A stretch of 64,000 bases of DNA from Pseudoips prasinana (GCA_951640165.1 OX621255.1:7502001-7566000), one strand, 5' to 3'; shown: positions 1 through 10,190, numbered from the stretch's first letter. Notes: generated by a model not told the origin, from the letters alone. Program-made: numbers and translations.

Positions 1-1228
1 TCATGAATTTTTTTATTTGTATTAATCGAAGTAATCACCCATGCAATCAATGCATCTTTGCCATCGCAGTGGCAGTTTATTGATGCCCTTCTTAAAGAAA
101 TCAGCTGGACGGGAGGCAACAAATTCTTCAAAGGCATTTTGTACTGCCTCTCGGGTATTGAATTTTTTTCCCGCCAAGAAGTTATCCAAATTCTGGAAAA
201 AGTAGTAGTCTGTAGGCGCAAGGTCTGGTGAGTAGGGCGGATGACGGAGAGCTTCCAACCCCAGTTCTTGCAACTTGGAGACCGTCTGCTGTGCAGTATG
301 AGGTCGCGCGTTGTCGTGCAGGAGCAGCGGAGACGAGCGATTGACCAATGCTGGTTGGAGATGCGCCAGCTTCTCCATCATTGTGCTCAGTTCTTCACAG
401 TACACATCTGCAGTAATGCTCACCCCGTTTGGTAAGAAGCTGTGATGAATCACACCGGCGCTAGACCACCAAACAGTGACCATCACTTTTCTAGGGGTAA
501 GTTTTCGTTTAGGGCATTGTTTAGGTGCTGAACCAGGATCCAACCAACTTGCTGAGCGCTTGCGGTTATCAAACAGAATCCATTTTTCATCGCAGGTAAC
601 AATGCGGTTCAAAATTCCTTCATTTGTGTGTCTGTTGAGCAGTGCAAGGCACGTCTCGACGCGTACTTCGCGCTGGCGATCATTGAGTTCGTGGGGCACC
701 CATTTGTCAAGCTTTTTTACCTTGCCAATTTGACGCAAATGGACCAATATTGTTTTGACGCTAACGTCGAAAGCTGCTGCTAATTCAGCCGTAGATTGTG
801 TATCATCAGCTTCCACAACCGCCTTTAATTCGTCATTGTCGACCAAAGTCTTCGGACGACCGCGAGGTTCATTTTTCAGGTCGAAATTTCCAGAACGGAA
901 GCGAGTAAACCAATAACAGGTGGTGCGTTGGTTTGTAGTGTTAGCTCCGTAAACGTCGTTGATGTTGCGTGCCGCTTGTGCCGCGTTGCTGCCACGACGG
1001 TACTCATATTCCATAATTACTCGAATTTTTAACGTATCCATGATGACGAAAAAGATTGAAATGCGATGAAAATGTAACACTAATCAATAAAGAAATGACT
1101 ACTTTTGGAAAAAAGAATCCATGTTTTTAAAATAAAATTAATTTGAAATTAGAATTCTTAGCCAAACAAAAATTATTTTGATTTGAAATGGCCAGTACTG
1201 CAGAACGGCAATTTCATAGGTAAAGACC
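1..1228 (-). mobile_element. mariner element copy 1, cut by the window edge
   Basis: This is the right part of a mariner (Tc1/mariner superfamily) element. It ends in the inverted repeat AATTTCATAGGTAAAGACC at 1228, followed by the target dinucleotide TA (1229-1230). It aligns without gaps to the complete copy at 38029-39310, with a constant offset of 38082. About 54 bp of its left end, including the left inverted repeat, therefore lie outside the window. The right flank differs from that of copy 2, so the two are independent insertions and not a segmental duplication. Confidence 0.95.
22..1041 (-). CDS. mariner transposase, DD34D, intact
   Basis: This transposase cuts and pastes its own element into TA targets in nuclear DNA. 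The frame is open for 352 codons from 1080. I chose the methionine 13 codons in (MDTLKIRV), which gives 339 residues, the usual mariner length; residues 1-13 upstream do not look conserved. In 352-residue numbering there is an N-terminal helix-turn-helix region (about 20-115), a GRPK motif (74-77), the linker WVPHEL (127-132), and catalytic Asp164 (TCDEKW), Asp256 (HDNARPH) and Asp291 (SPDLAPTDYYFF). The last two are separated by 34 residues, the DD34D signature. The sequence resembles the cecropia-type group that includes human Hsmar1/SETMAR. Residue 59 is Thr here and Ala in the copy at 38 kb. No frameshift or stop is seen, so the protein may be active. Confidence 0.95.
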   Translation of the reverse strand: MDTLKIRVIMEYEYRRGSNAAQAARNINDVYGANTTNQRTTCYWFTRFRSGNFDLKNEPRGRPKTLVDNDELKAVVEADDTQSTAELAAAFDVSVKTILVHLRQIGKVKKLDKWVPHELNDRQREVRVETCLALLNRHTNEGILNRIVTCDEKWILFDNRKRSASWLDPGSAPKQCPKRKLTPRKVMVTVWWSSAGVIHHSFLPNGVSITADVYCEELSTMMEKLAHLQPALVNRSSPLLLHDNARPHTAQQTVSKLQELGLEALRHPPYSPDLAPTDYYFFQNLDNFLAGKKFNTREAVQNAFEEFVASRPADFFKKGINKLPLRWQRCIDCMGDYFD

Positions 1229-1264
1229 TAATATACTTAAAATTACAATCATGTGTGTGAACTC

Positions 1265-1440
1265 AGAACAACTCAATCCCAAGCACTTTTGTCACTTAAA
1301 TAATCAGAAACTTTGTGTATGCCCTGCTACACAATTTGGCTTTAATAATTTATTTAAACTTTTTTGTAGACAATTCTCTAATATCATTGGGAAGTTTGTT
1401 ATAGAATCTTATACATTTTAGGTCGGAAACCACTGTTCCT
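1265..1440 (-). pseudogene. LINE reverse transcriptase C-terminal remnant
   Basis: The minus strand reads IRFYNKLPNDIRELSTKKFK, then a stop, then IIKAK...RAYTKFL. The YNxLP...L..FK pattern is the conserved C-terminal tail of Jockey/CR1-group LINE polyproteins. A related fragment lies at 43030-43175. Only the tail is present and it is interrupted, so this is a 5'-truncated, decayed copy. It lies between mariner copy 1 and the 3' end of the larger LINE. Confidence 0.55.
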
Positions 1441-1966
1441 CTTCTTTCGTGCAATATTTTAACCTAAACTTTCACCTTTTGTTACATCATAACTTGAGCT
1501 AAGTCTTAAAGCGAAATAAGAACGTTTACTTCAACGTGAACTGCGAAGAATGGATAACTTATTGAAACTAAAGTATTGCAAATCAAATCAAATCAAATCA
1601 ATTTATTAATTGCAAACACAGGTACATTAATACATTTTATGGTGTCATACAAATGTGAAGATCACTATGTCTAGCCGGTGAGGACATGCAATTTTTAAAG
1701 ATGTAATGACATAATTAATAGTAAATTAGAAAATAATATATAAAAAGAAATGTCATTACCATAATAAATACTACAAAATTAATGTCATAATTAAGAAATA
1801 CATGCTTATCATTATGTCAAAATGTCAGAAATTATAAAAAAAGACAATGTACTTAAATCAATGTCACCTTAAATAATTTATATATACCTTAAATAACAAT
1901 TAAATTACGTAATTGACACACAAGTCGGAACATAAAAACATTGGAAATATGAAAAATAAATGTCAA

Positions 1967-2266
1967 CTATGTTTTATCCAATAAGTATTCTGTTATTGTA
2001 TAGTATGCCTTATGTATTAAAAAATTAGACAAATTCTTTTTAAATTTTAGAAGATCAGTTTCGGAAAGAATAGGGGTTGGTAATTTATTATATATCTTAG
2101 GGGCCATACCTAAAAAGTTATTGTTATAAACCGTTTTTTTATGCGGTCTAAATCGAATTTTATTTATGTGTCGTTTACTATTTAATGTATCAAACAAAAA
2201 AAGGTTTTTTTTTAACGAATAAGGCCACCTCGTAGATATATAAACATGGCATAGTAAGAATACCAA
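1967..2266 (-). pseudogene. LINE ORF2 part 3: C-terminal tail
   Basis: This carries the conserved LINE C-terminal region, including NNFLGMAPKIYNKLP and FKKNLSNFLI...AYYTITEYL. It follows the reverse transcriptase after two frame changes, one near 2380 and one in an A-run near 2205-2213 where LFVKK in one frame becomes SLKKNLF in the next. Length and position fit the family, so little sequence has been lost. Confidence 0.7.
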
Positions 2267-2347
2267 GACTCAAAAAGAAAGGCTTGCAACTGTCAGTGCA
2301 TTTTATTCCGCATATTGCTCTCAAGCACCTTTTTTGAGCTCTGAAAA

Positions 2348-3472
2348 CTATTTCTCTGTTCGTGGAATTGCCCCAATATATATAATTGCGTAACGTAAGG
2401 TAGATGTGACGTAAGCATGATAAGCCGTGATTGCTGTTGCCTGATCTACTACCTTGGACAAGTTATACAGAGCATACGAGAACTGGCTTAGTCTTTTACA
2501 GATAGTCTCAGTATGGGACTTCCACGTCATATCTCTGTCTATTTTAAGACCTAAAAATGAGGTAACACTAGTCTCTGCAATTTGATTATTTTCATATTTT
2601 ATGTCTAGTTTGGCGTGATTAGTCCTTTGTTCGAATGTCATGAGTTTGGTTTTAACGAAATTTATGATTAAATTATTTTTCCTAAGCCAGTCAATAATAC
2701 TGACGAGGCTGTCATTGATCTCTCTTTCGATTGTCATATCATCACTCTCAGAAAACATAACTGTACAGTCATCAGCAAATAAAACCATAGGATGACGTAT
2801 TACTGTTGGCATGTCATTTATATAGATGAGGAACAGTAGAGGGCCTAATATGCTCCCTTGGGGTACACCATAATTAATGATTCTTTGAGTAGATTCGTAG
2901 GATTCTTCAGTTTTTGACTTAATATTTATCCTATGGATTTTAGTTAACTGTTTTCTATTAGTTAAATAGGACTTAATGAGATCAAGAGGGTTGCCTCTAA
3001 TGCCGTATCTTTCCAGCTTATCAAGCAAAATTTGACGATCTACAAAATCAAAAGCTTTGCTCATATCCATGAACAAGGCTGCCGTCTGACGTCTTTTGTC
3101 AATATTTGTGATTACCGTTTCAAATAACCGGTATATGGCCATATTAATATTCTTATGTTGCCGAAATCCATATTGTTCTCCCACTAAAATATCGTTTTGT
3201 TCAAGAAATGAATTGAAGTAACTGTATATAATTTTCTCAAAAATTTTTGAGAAAATTGGTAGAAGTGCTATGGGTCTGTAATTGCCAGGATCCTGTTTAT
3301 TACCTTTTTTATATAGAGGTTTTATAACAGATAATTTCATTCTATCAGGAAAAACCCCATATTCTATGCATAAATTTATAACATGGCTTAATACGGGTGC
3401 AATAATTATTGATACTGACTTAATTGTGTGTGTACTAATGTCATCATACCCAGAGCTTTTTGTGTTGTTCAA
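2348..3472 (-). pseudogene. LINE ORF2 part 2: reverse transcriptase
   Basis: This reverse transcriptase copies the LINE RNA at the nicked target. Motifs in order are KSSGYDDI (5-12), NYRPIALLP (64-72), GFRQ (102-105), FMDMSKAFDFVD (134-145), GVPQGSILGP (202-211) and FADD (232-235, catalytic). The frame is the same as the endonuclease frame upstream, separated only by the TAA at 3524. It leaves frame in a TATATA-rich stretch near 2375-2385. In another frame the expected continuation WGNSTNREIVFRAQ can be read, so a small indel causes the premature end at 2348. Confidence 0.85.
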
Positions 3473-3523
3473 TGAATTAATTATTTTATCAATATCATGG
3501 GGAGTAGTCGGCTTTAAAAATAT

Positions 3524-4477
3524 TTATTCGCGATAAAAGTCAAGTTTTAAATTAGCGCTATTATTATTGGATTTAGATTCGATCTCGTCAATAAAAAAGT
3601 TGTTGAAGAATTGTGCTATATGCTTAGGTTCAGTGATTTTTATATTGTCAATAATAATTTGTTGTATCCCTTCGGTAAGTTTATTACTCTTAAATTTGTT
3701 TATTACTTGCCATGTAGCCTTGCTTTTATTTTTTGCCATAGTAATAAAATTAACATTCTGTGATTTTTGAGTTAAGTGGATTATAGTTTTAAGTCTTTTG
3801 GAATATTTTTTAAATAATTGTCTATTAATGGAGTTAGGCCTTTTCCGAAATTGCCATAGCATATGTCTTTTCCTTTTGCAACAAAGTTTTATACCCTTAC
3901 TAATCCATTTGGATTTCTTACACGCTGAAACTCTTAATTTTCTAATAGGAAAGCACAGATCATGGAATAATTTAAAGATGTCATGGAATTTATTAAATGC
4001 GTCATTAGGTTCAGTAGATTGGTAAATGTCATTAAATGTCAAACTTTGTAAACAATTTTTAAACGTTATAATATTGTCATTTGAATAATCACGCTTATGC
4101 ATATACCAGTGGGTTAATACACAGGTTTTCTTTACCGGACATTTCAACAATTGAGCGGTATGGTCTGAAACTGCTAATTCAATTATTTCACACTTACTAC
4201 CTTTGATATTGTGGACGATATTGTCTATACACGTACCACTACATAAGCGGGTGGCAGTGTGGACTCCTAGCTTTAGATTATAGCTCAATAATATATGAAG
4301 GAAACTGTTGGAATTATAATTACTTTTAAGCATATCTATGTTGAAGTCCCCACATAATACAGTTTTTTTCTGTCTTTTTAGACAAATTTCTTCCAAAATA
4401 TTATCTAGAGTTGATAGAAACGCGGTTACAGATCTTTTATCATATTTAGGAGGCCGATACATACACAATATGACCAA
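3524..4477 (-). pseudogene. LINE ORF2 part 1: apurinic-type endonuclease and linker
   Basis: This is the N-terminal part of the LINE polyprotein; it would nick target DNA for target-primed reverse transcription. Visible APE-endonuclease motifs are CGDFNID (residues 42-48) and SDH (104-106), with CIDNIV between them. The first residues (MVILCMYRPP) lie inside the domain. Readable coding continues about 25 codons upstream (IDLEKWCKPNFL...) without a usable start, so the true N-terminus is missing. The frame ends at TAA 3524-3526, and the same frame continues directly into the reverse transcriptase below. The stop is therefore a single nonsense change and not a natural boundary. Confidence 0.8.
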
Positions 4478-4814
4478 AGAATGATCATTTAATTCAACCG
4501 CGCAACATTCTAAAAAGTTCGGCTTACACCATTTCTCAAGATCAATTTTTTTATCACTTATCTATCATATGCACTTAGTACAATTGAAAAAGTTTTGTAT
4601 AGAGTATTATCATAAATAGGATACTTGTAATATTTCTAGTTTTGCGTAGTCTTTTAAGATTTGATGTCAGGAAATACCTTGCAACGGAGATTCGAGTAAA
4701 GTTTATATTTGGGGGCAATTAACTCTCCCGACTCCCATCTCAATGTTAGGTGACATTATTTTTAATGGATATTTTAATTTGAAAAAATATATAGTTCACA
4801 AAAAATGTACGTTA

Positions 4815-5061
4815 GGCTGATTTCAGGGTCACGCCGGCGAGCGGCGCCGTCCAAACGCGCGCGCTTACAATTACACTAGATAGTAGTAGCGTTTCATAGT
4901 CACGCAGTTCAAGCGCGCCGCGTGTGAGACCGGCTCGGTCGGCCAGCGCTGCCCAAGCTCAACTACTGGCAGCTAGCGTTTCAGAGTGACGCGTCTCGCA
5001 CGCGGCTGTTGAGACGCGCTGGCCGCCGGCGCGTGCTACGCGCGTCACTCTGAAATCAGCC
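4815..5061. mobile_element. PIF/Harbinger-like MITE, 247 bp
   Basis: This is a GC- and CpG-rich element with inverted ends GGCTGATTTCAG / CTGAAATCAGCC, flanked by TTA on the left and TAA on the right. Its two halves match the two ends of the 795-bp element at 25117-25911 in inverse orientation, so it is an internally deleted relative. TWA target duplications and terminal sequence of this form fit PIF/Harbinger elements. The assignment is inference because no transposase is encoded. Confidence 0.65.
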
Positions 5062-5090
5062 TAAGGCTGTAAGAAGTAAGCTACACCTTG

Positions 5091-5250
5091 TATGGCGCAT
5101 CGGTTAAGTCAGCCTCCTCCCCACTTCGTGTGATCCATAAGTGGTTGTTCTGAGTCTGGGTGTACTTTGTGTCCGTTAAGTACATGTTTGTAAAGTACCC
5201 CGCTACACAGCCATCAAGTACAACAAGTACGGCGTTGTCTTTAAAAAAAG
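5091..5250 (+). mobile_element. SINE family B, partial
   Basis: A degraded tRNA-like head (TATGGCGCATCGGTT, a box A position) is followed by the family B body with CATAAGTGGTTGTTCTGAGTCTGGG and the GTACCCCGC...CACAG 3' part. An internal deletion removes box B. The A-run at about 5240 is the 3' tail. Confidence 0.6.
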
Positions 5251-5278
5251 AAGTATATAAATTTAAATTATAAGAAGT

Positions 5279-5850
5279 TGTGTCCCGCAGTTTAACCTAC
5301 GTTAAACTTTATAAATGAAAGCCTAAGTGTTATTTGAATATACAACATGTAACTTAATTAACGCACATCCTGAATAGTTGGTTCAGAACCGTTTACTGAA
5401 TCAATTTAAGTAGGTATATCATTTTTAATATAGATAATTTTTTATTTCAAAATAATTCAAACTACGAAATCATTGTCATATTAACCCTGAACAGTCAAAA
5501 CGAATTGAAATGGACCGTAAGTGAAAGTAATAAGACTTTTCAATTCGCAGGTTTATTATATTTATACAAATTCCATCATTCAATACAAAATAGAGAAAAA
5601 TAAACGTTATTCCAATAAACTAATTTAGTAAATAACAATGCATATACATGTTAAATTAAAAATTCAGTGTATGTATTATGATAACAACATAATATTCTAA
5701 TTGGGGTGTTGGAGGGTGTGCGTTAATTACGTTACATGTTGTATAAGCTACATAAAAGATTCATCATAATTTGGTACTTTTTGTGTCGAAGAGTAACAAA
5801 CACCCATACATCTATACTCACAAACTTTCGCATTTATAATATTGGTAGGA
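5279..5850 (-). mobile_element. short Helitron, split by a MITE
   Basis: The right part (5746-5850) holds the Helitron 5' end, in reverse complement TCCTACCAATATTATAAATG. The left part (5279-5340) holds the 3' region with GTTAAACTTTATAAAT, but the terminal GGGGCACAGCTAG is degraded. The two parts join in frame with other copies if the insert 5343-5741 is removed. Confidence 0.7.
5343..5741. mobile_element. CAACATG-type MITE, copy 1
   Basis: This 399-bp AT-rich element has inverted ends CAACATGTAAC...TTAACGCAC and is flanked by TATA on both sides (5339-5342, 5742-5745). It sits inside a Helitron. Comparison with intact Helitrons shows that TA or TATA was duplicated. No coding capacity is seen. 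A Tc1/mariner-type origin is possible from the TA target, but unproven. Confidence 0.75.
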
Positions 5851-5984
5851 AGCAGGAACAGACAACACCGTACTGAGGAAATAAATGTATGCCTCTACAA
5901 ACTTGAAGGTAAGCTCGAGCTGGAGGCACGTGGATGCTTAGGTAGCAGCGAGGTGACTACTTTAACCACTGCTCAACACGCGTA

Positions 5985-6597
5985 CAGTACCCGGCGATAA
6001 ATATTGCACATCGGCCTTTGGAGGGAGACGGTCGGCTGATTTTGGCTTCGTAGAGATCTCTGTCGCGCACTACCTATGTGACGTTTTGTCAGTCGTTGTT
6101 CAAGTGCGATAGACTGCGGTCGCGTCCAGTTCAAAATATATATATAGAGTTGTTAACACCCCCAAATTTAAATAATTTAAAGTTGTACTATGGCATCTTT
6201 AGGAAAAAGAGGGAAACCTTTACGAGGTCAGTCACGCCAAATTATCTACAATGTTTAAAAATATTTTGTAACCGAAGTCTCACTTTAACAATAGGTACAA
6301 TGGTGTTTATTATGTAGACTGCAGCTGTAATTTTCCAAAGTAATTAAATACGTAAAAATAATGTGAACATATTGTTTTTATTTTATTTTACCCGAACCTA
6401 AAGCCATAACTTATAGAAAAATTGGTGTATTTTATACAAATAATAAACAGAATTATTAAAAGAAGCAAATTAAAATTGTTTTAACAGCTCGGGCTGTTTG
6501 TATTTCGTGCGACAGAGATAATGCTCTACGGGGCCGAGGTTGGCCGATTATTGTCTCTTTCCAAATGTCGATGTGCAATATTTATCGCCGGGTACTG
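5985..6597 (+). mobile_element. CAGTACCC-type element with long TIRs and TA target
   Basis: This 613-bp element has inverted repeats of roughly 95 bp beginning CAGTACCCGGCGATAAATAT, flanked by TA at 5983-5984 and 6598-6599. A TA target and CAGT-type terminus fit Tc1/mariner. The interior contains a short frame resembling a transposase N-terminus. It looks like an internally deleted derivative of a larger autonomous element. Confidence 0.7.
6190..6258 (+). pseudogene. possible transposase N-terminal remnant
   Basis: An ATG-initiated frame reads MASLGKRGKPLRG, then QSRQIIYNV and a stop. If the stop is passed, KYFVTEVSL follows. Insect Tc1/mariner-type transposases commonly begin with a basic stretch followed by a helix of the form RxIIxxVxxYF, so this may be the first exon-like part of the deleted transposase of the surrounding element. 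The family match is from memory of motif style and not from an alignment. Confidence 0.3.
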
Positions 6598-6839
6598 TAG
6601 TCAAGTTTTATAAAGTATACTGAGAGAAAGATCGAGTAGTAAGCACAAAAGTTTCTTAAATGGTAGTTTATTAAACGAGACGAGGTAATACAACACGGTT
6701 TTCTTCTCGGGTAAGACAGTCTGTTTATCTTACTATTTTTGGAAATACTATACTTATCAAACCACGGGTACAACTAGAACTTATAGAAAACCGAAAGAGT
6801 CGTAGAAAAGCGTGCCGCTATCTCGCAAATGTAATATAT
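6598..6839. other. unassigned AT-rich sequence
   Basis: No coding frame of note, no terminal repeats and no match to other parts of the window were seen here. Confidence 0.3.
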
Positions 6840-7128
6840 CAATCAATCAATATAATTTATGTAAACTTTTATTTAGCGAATATTGTTCAACAAATTAATA
6901 ACTAGCATAGGTATACTTCTTTATTATATAGTTTACCGTAAGTTTTTATTTTTAGTTTAGTTTCATATCTTTATATAGTCAGCGGTTAAATTTAATTTAA
7001 TGTAATCTTGTTATAGAAGAGCGGAGTTTCCTAACACAAGCAAGATTATTTGCTTAAAAGGTGGCTCCAACCACTTGATACTGTAATAGACTAAGTTACT
7101 GAAATAAACTATTTGATTTGATTTGATT
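6840..7128 (+). repeat. LINE 3' UTR with (GATTT)n tail
   Basis: AT-rich sequence ends in AATAAACTATTTGATTTGATTTGATTTTT, the same pentamer tail (opposite strand) as the LINE ending at 1586. This is probably the 3' UTR of a 5'-truncated copy of that LINE group. No reverse transcriptase sequence remains. Confidence 0.5.
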
Positions 7129-7400
7129 TTTTTTTGTCAAAATGTCAGTGCACAAGCAAGGCGCACAGCGTTTGAATGAAAAATAGGCGATAAGCGGGGG
7201 AATGTGTATTAATGTAATTCTTAAAATCACATCACCAGCCTATTTTACTAAAATGCGCCCACCCAAATGCGAGTCGTAGGTTCGCAAATAAATACCACGG
7301 GTGTAGTCGGTTTTATATTTTTATCCCTATCATTCTGCTTCAAGAAATTGTTTTAATGAACTTCACAGACATCGAAGTGAGCCTGTGTAGGTTCCTTTTT

Positions 7401-7812
7401 GGGGTTCCGTAGCCAAATGGTAAAAAACGGAACCCTTGTAGATTCGTCTGTCTGTCCGTCCGTATGTCACAGCCACTTTTTGCTGAAACTATAAGAGCTG
7501 TACTGTTGAAACTTTGTAAGTATATGTATTCTGTGAACCGCATTAAGATTTTTACACAAAAATAGAAAAAGAACAATTATTTTGGGGGGTCGCCATACAT
7601 AGAACTGAAATACAATTTTTTTTTTCATCGTACCCATACATGTGGGGTGTTTATCGTAAAAATATATATGATGTATTGGTTTGAACGAGATCTAGCAAGT
7701 AGTTTTTTTTTAATACGTCATAAACCGCAATTTGCTTTCATTTTATCAACTGAAATACTTGCTGCTATGGAACCCTTCATGTGCGAGTCCGACTCGCACT
7801 TGGCCGGTTTTT
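7401..7812 (+). mobile_element. dispersed family W, copy 1 (internally deleted)
   Basis: It starts GGGTTCCGTAGCCAAATGG and ends GACTCGCACTTGGCCGG in a T-run. It lacks roughly 170 bp present in copy 2 (26422-27001). Both ends carry hairpins: GGGTTCCGT pairs with ACGGAACCC, and GTGCGAGTC pairs with GACTCGCAC. No coding capacity. The hairpins and T-run insertion suggest a Helentron-like rolling-circle element, which is inference. Confidence 0.7.
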
Positions 7813-8290
7813 TACTTTTTAGGTACGCAACCTTGATAACGTGTGTCCGAAAAATAACGACTAAAGAAGTATCCAAGTCCTCAGCAAACGAGTTAACTGG
7901 CAAAAGGTACTAAAACAACAAAACATATATGGATAAACATTATTAAAGCGCCAACCTTGAGTTCATTCCTCAGAAATCTCTTTTGTCCATTTGGACGGAC
8001 CGCAATCAGAATTAAAACCCTTTTCTTCCTACCAACTTAAACCGGGATTGGGATAATGGGAACACTACTCGTCCCCGGATCAGTCCTAGATTACGAGATG
8101 TCATAGTACACCGCTCAAATGGCGAGGGATGAGATTTAAAACTCGGTCACCCTCTGTCACAAAACTATTCCAAATGTATTATGGTTTTGCGGAATCAGAT
8201 GCACTTACTTTGTTGTTTTGAAGTTTTTAGTTAATAGTATAGTCTGGGCTGGTGATACTTAAAAACAGGTCTACCTATAATAGGATTACA
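7813..8290. other. unassigned sequence
   Basis: Nothing recognisable: no open frame with protein-like content, no inverted ends, and no match to other repeats in the window. Confidence 0.3.
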
Positions 8291-8294
8291 TATA

Positions 8295-8696
8295 CAACAT
8301 GTAACGTAATTAACGCACTTCCTGAAAATAGTTTGTTCAGAATCCTTTACTGAATCGATTTATATCATTTCTAATATAGGTCTTTTTTTCCAATATAATT
8401 TAAACTACGGAAATTATTGTCATATCAACCCTGTAGAGTCAAAACCAATTGAAATGGACGGTAAGTAAAAGTAATAAGACTTATAAATCGCAGTTTTATT
8501 TGTATTCACACAAATTCCATCATTCAACACAAAATAAAGAAAAATAAACTTTATTCCAAGAAACTAATTTAGTAAATAAGAATGCATATTATTTATGTTC
8601 AATTAAAAATTGAGTGTATATATTATGAATTTATGACTACAACATAATATTCTAATTGGGGTGTATGAGGGTGTGCGTTAATTACGTAACATGTTG
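8295..8696. mobile_element. CAACATG-type MITE, copy 2
   Basis: This 402-bp copy of the MITE at 5343-5741 has the same inverted ends (CAACATGTAACGTAATTAAC) and TATA flanks at 8291-8294 and 8697-8700. The two copies align along their length with scattered differences. Confidence 0.75.
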
Positions 8697-8945
8697 TATA
8701 TACTGTTATAAATCAATCCGTGTTGACTATTAGTATTGGATGATGACCGCATGCATACCGGTGATCATTTTGAAAAAATCTCGTGTTATGCAAAAATTTC
8801 ATATTGATTGTCACATAAGGAACTTGATGTTTTACCGTCATATTTGATGTGTTGTCATAAGTCATTAGACGATGTGTATGAAGTCCATAACCCAAAGTAT
8901 CTGAGCAAGAGTAAGTCATATCTTGATGTATTCAAGTTCTGTACA

Positions 8946-9335
8946 TAATATTAGTAGTTTGTTTCGCTGGGTCTTCTGAGTTGGGGCGCATTGGATCCGG
9001 TGGTAGCATTAAAGCGCGACCGTCGTTTTAAACACAAGGTCCGTTAATTTGTAATAATACTGAAGTCATACCTTAATATAGATAGAACCATTCAGACAAA
9101 ATGTAGTAAAATATAAATTTCAATGATTAAACCTAAACATAATGTCCTTGACAATACATGTTAGCTAAATATCACCACTATTATAAAATAAATTGTATGA
9201 ATGTTTTAACCTTTCATGTACCTAAATATCTGTAATAAGTAACTAGAAATAATAACTGTATTACTACAAACATGTTCTGACTATTTACAAGCGCTTTTTT
9301 AAAGTCTACGTGAATAAAAACCTATTTAAAAAAAA
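8946..9335 (+). mobile_element. dispersed family R (retroelement 3' region)
   Basis: It begins near GTTTCGCTGGGTCTTCTGAG and ends TTTACAAGCGCTTTTTTAAAG...GTGAATAAAAACC with an A-rich tail. The conserved AATAAA-like 3' end and variable 5' limits among the seven copies in the window suggest a LINE 3' UTR or LINE-driven element. No coding sequence was recognised. Confidence 0.6.
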
Positions 9336-9773
9336 AACATATGTGAAATTACAATAACCATATAAAATAATTGAAATTAAAATAAATAATGGTTTGGTTA
9401 GTTATAGTGCCCAAATTTTGCTGCAGGAATGTGAGTGGAGGTACTCGTAGCTCTACAATTCTAGAATCAGACCGGTAGGTTTTTTAAAGTATGACAAAAT
9501 GCAAACATATTTTAAAAATTCAAATTCATATTATTTCATTTTAATTTGGGTTTATATGCTTATTGCGATGCTAATTGTTGCGTCTGTCGGTCCGTCTGTT
9601 GCTACGGTATATCTTACCAACGACTTATTCCAGCGAGTCTAATTTTGTAACAGTTTAAAATATGGCTTACCAACTTATTGCAAATCGAAAATATAAAAAA
9701 TATTATTATTGTCAAAATTATTACGTTTTTTTAATACAGGTGGAAAATATGCTTCCAATTCTTAGTTGAAAAA
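9336..9773. other. unassigned AT-rich sequence
   Basis: No supported feature. A GTCTGTCGGTCCGTCTGTTGC stretch near 9580 resembles conserved words in Helitron interiors, but no element ends were found. Confidence 0.3.
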
Positions 9774-10058
9774 ACTTGAGAGGTGTCAAGGGACACCCGG
9801 ATGGAACGAAGTTATTTATTATTATTTATTATGTACAAAAAACCTGTATACACTCAACAAAAATAATCCTCGCGACACCACACTGCTCAATGCGAAATAG
9901 AAATGAAAATATCTGGCTTGCTTTCTATAAGAGTGAGAGAGAGACAGACAGAGAAACATGCGCACGCCGCATAGCTGCAAAAAGTGTCATGACAACTTTT
10001 CGTAAGATTTTTTTCCGTCTAGCCCCCTTTCACAACACGCGATAAGGAACTTCGTTCC
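9774..10058 (+). mobile_element. dispersed family Q, copy 1
   Basis: A conserved 260-290 bp unit begins ACTTGAGAGGTGTCAAGGGA, contains a GA-rich microsatellite core (GAGAGAGAGACAGACAG), and ends AACTTCGTTCC. GGAACGAAGTT near the left is repeated inverted at the right. Four copies occur in the window (also 36396, 40735, 59098). No coding capacity; class unknown. Confidence 0.7.
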
Positions 10059-10087
10059 ATAAATAAAAATTGTCGTATAGTTTCTCT

Positions 10088-10190
10088 CATTGACCCGTAC
10101 TAGATCAGTGAGGTTAAGTGCCTTAACATCAGTATATTTATGGGTGACCGCCAAAGAGATTCAATTTGCATCTCCGTGACTCAGTTGACG
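10088..10190 (+). mobile_element. 5S-rRNA-derived SINE (family E), partial
   Basis: It contains GATCAGTGAGGTTAAGTG and ATGGGTGACCGCCAAAG, which correspond to the 3' half of eukaryotic 5S rRNA (GTTAAGCAAC...GGATGGGTGACC) and to the longer copy at 56530-56780. It is a degraded fragment. Confidence 0.5.

Larger units (their letters stand above)
1586..4590 (-). mobile_element. non-LTR retrotransposon (CR1/Jockey group), near full-length ORF2
   Basis: The order on the minus strand is endonuclease, reverse transcriptase, C-terminal tail, 3' UTR (about 1966-1606) and a (TTGAT)n-like tail at 1586-1605. A short pentamer tail instead of poly-A is typical of CR1/Rex1/Daphne-type LINEs. The frame closes upstream near 4560, so the element is 5' truncated or decayed there. 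Coding damage is limited to one stop and two frameshifts, which suggests a fairly recent insertion. The clade (Daphne-like) is inference. Confidence 0.8.

Noticed and set aside
241..733. Open frames of 64 and 85 codons on the plus strand over the mariner, repeated at 38323 and 38558
   Set aside because: They are antisense shadows of the transposase gene and are identical in both copies only because the elements are.
7340..7913. Overlapping frames over family W as coding sequence
   Set aside because: The frames are not conserved between the two W copies, and the hairpins and T-run boundaries indicate a non-coding element.
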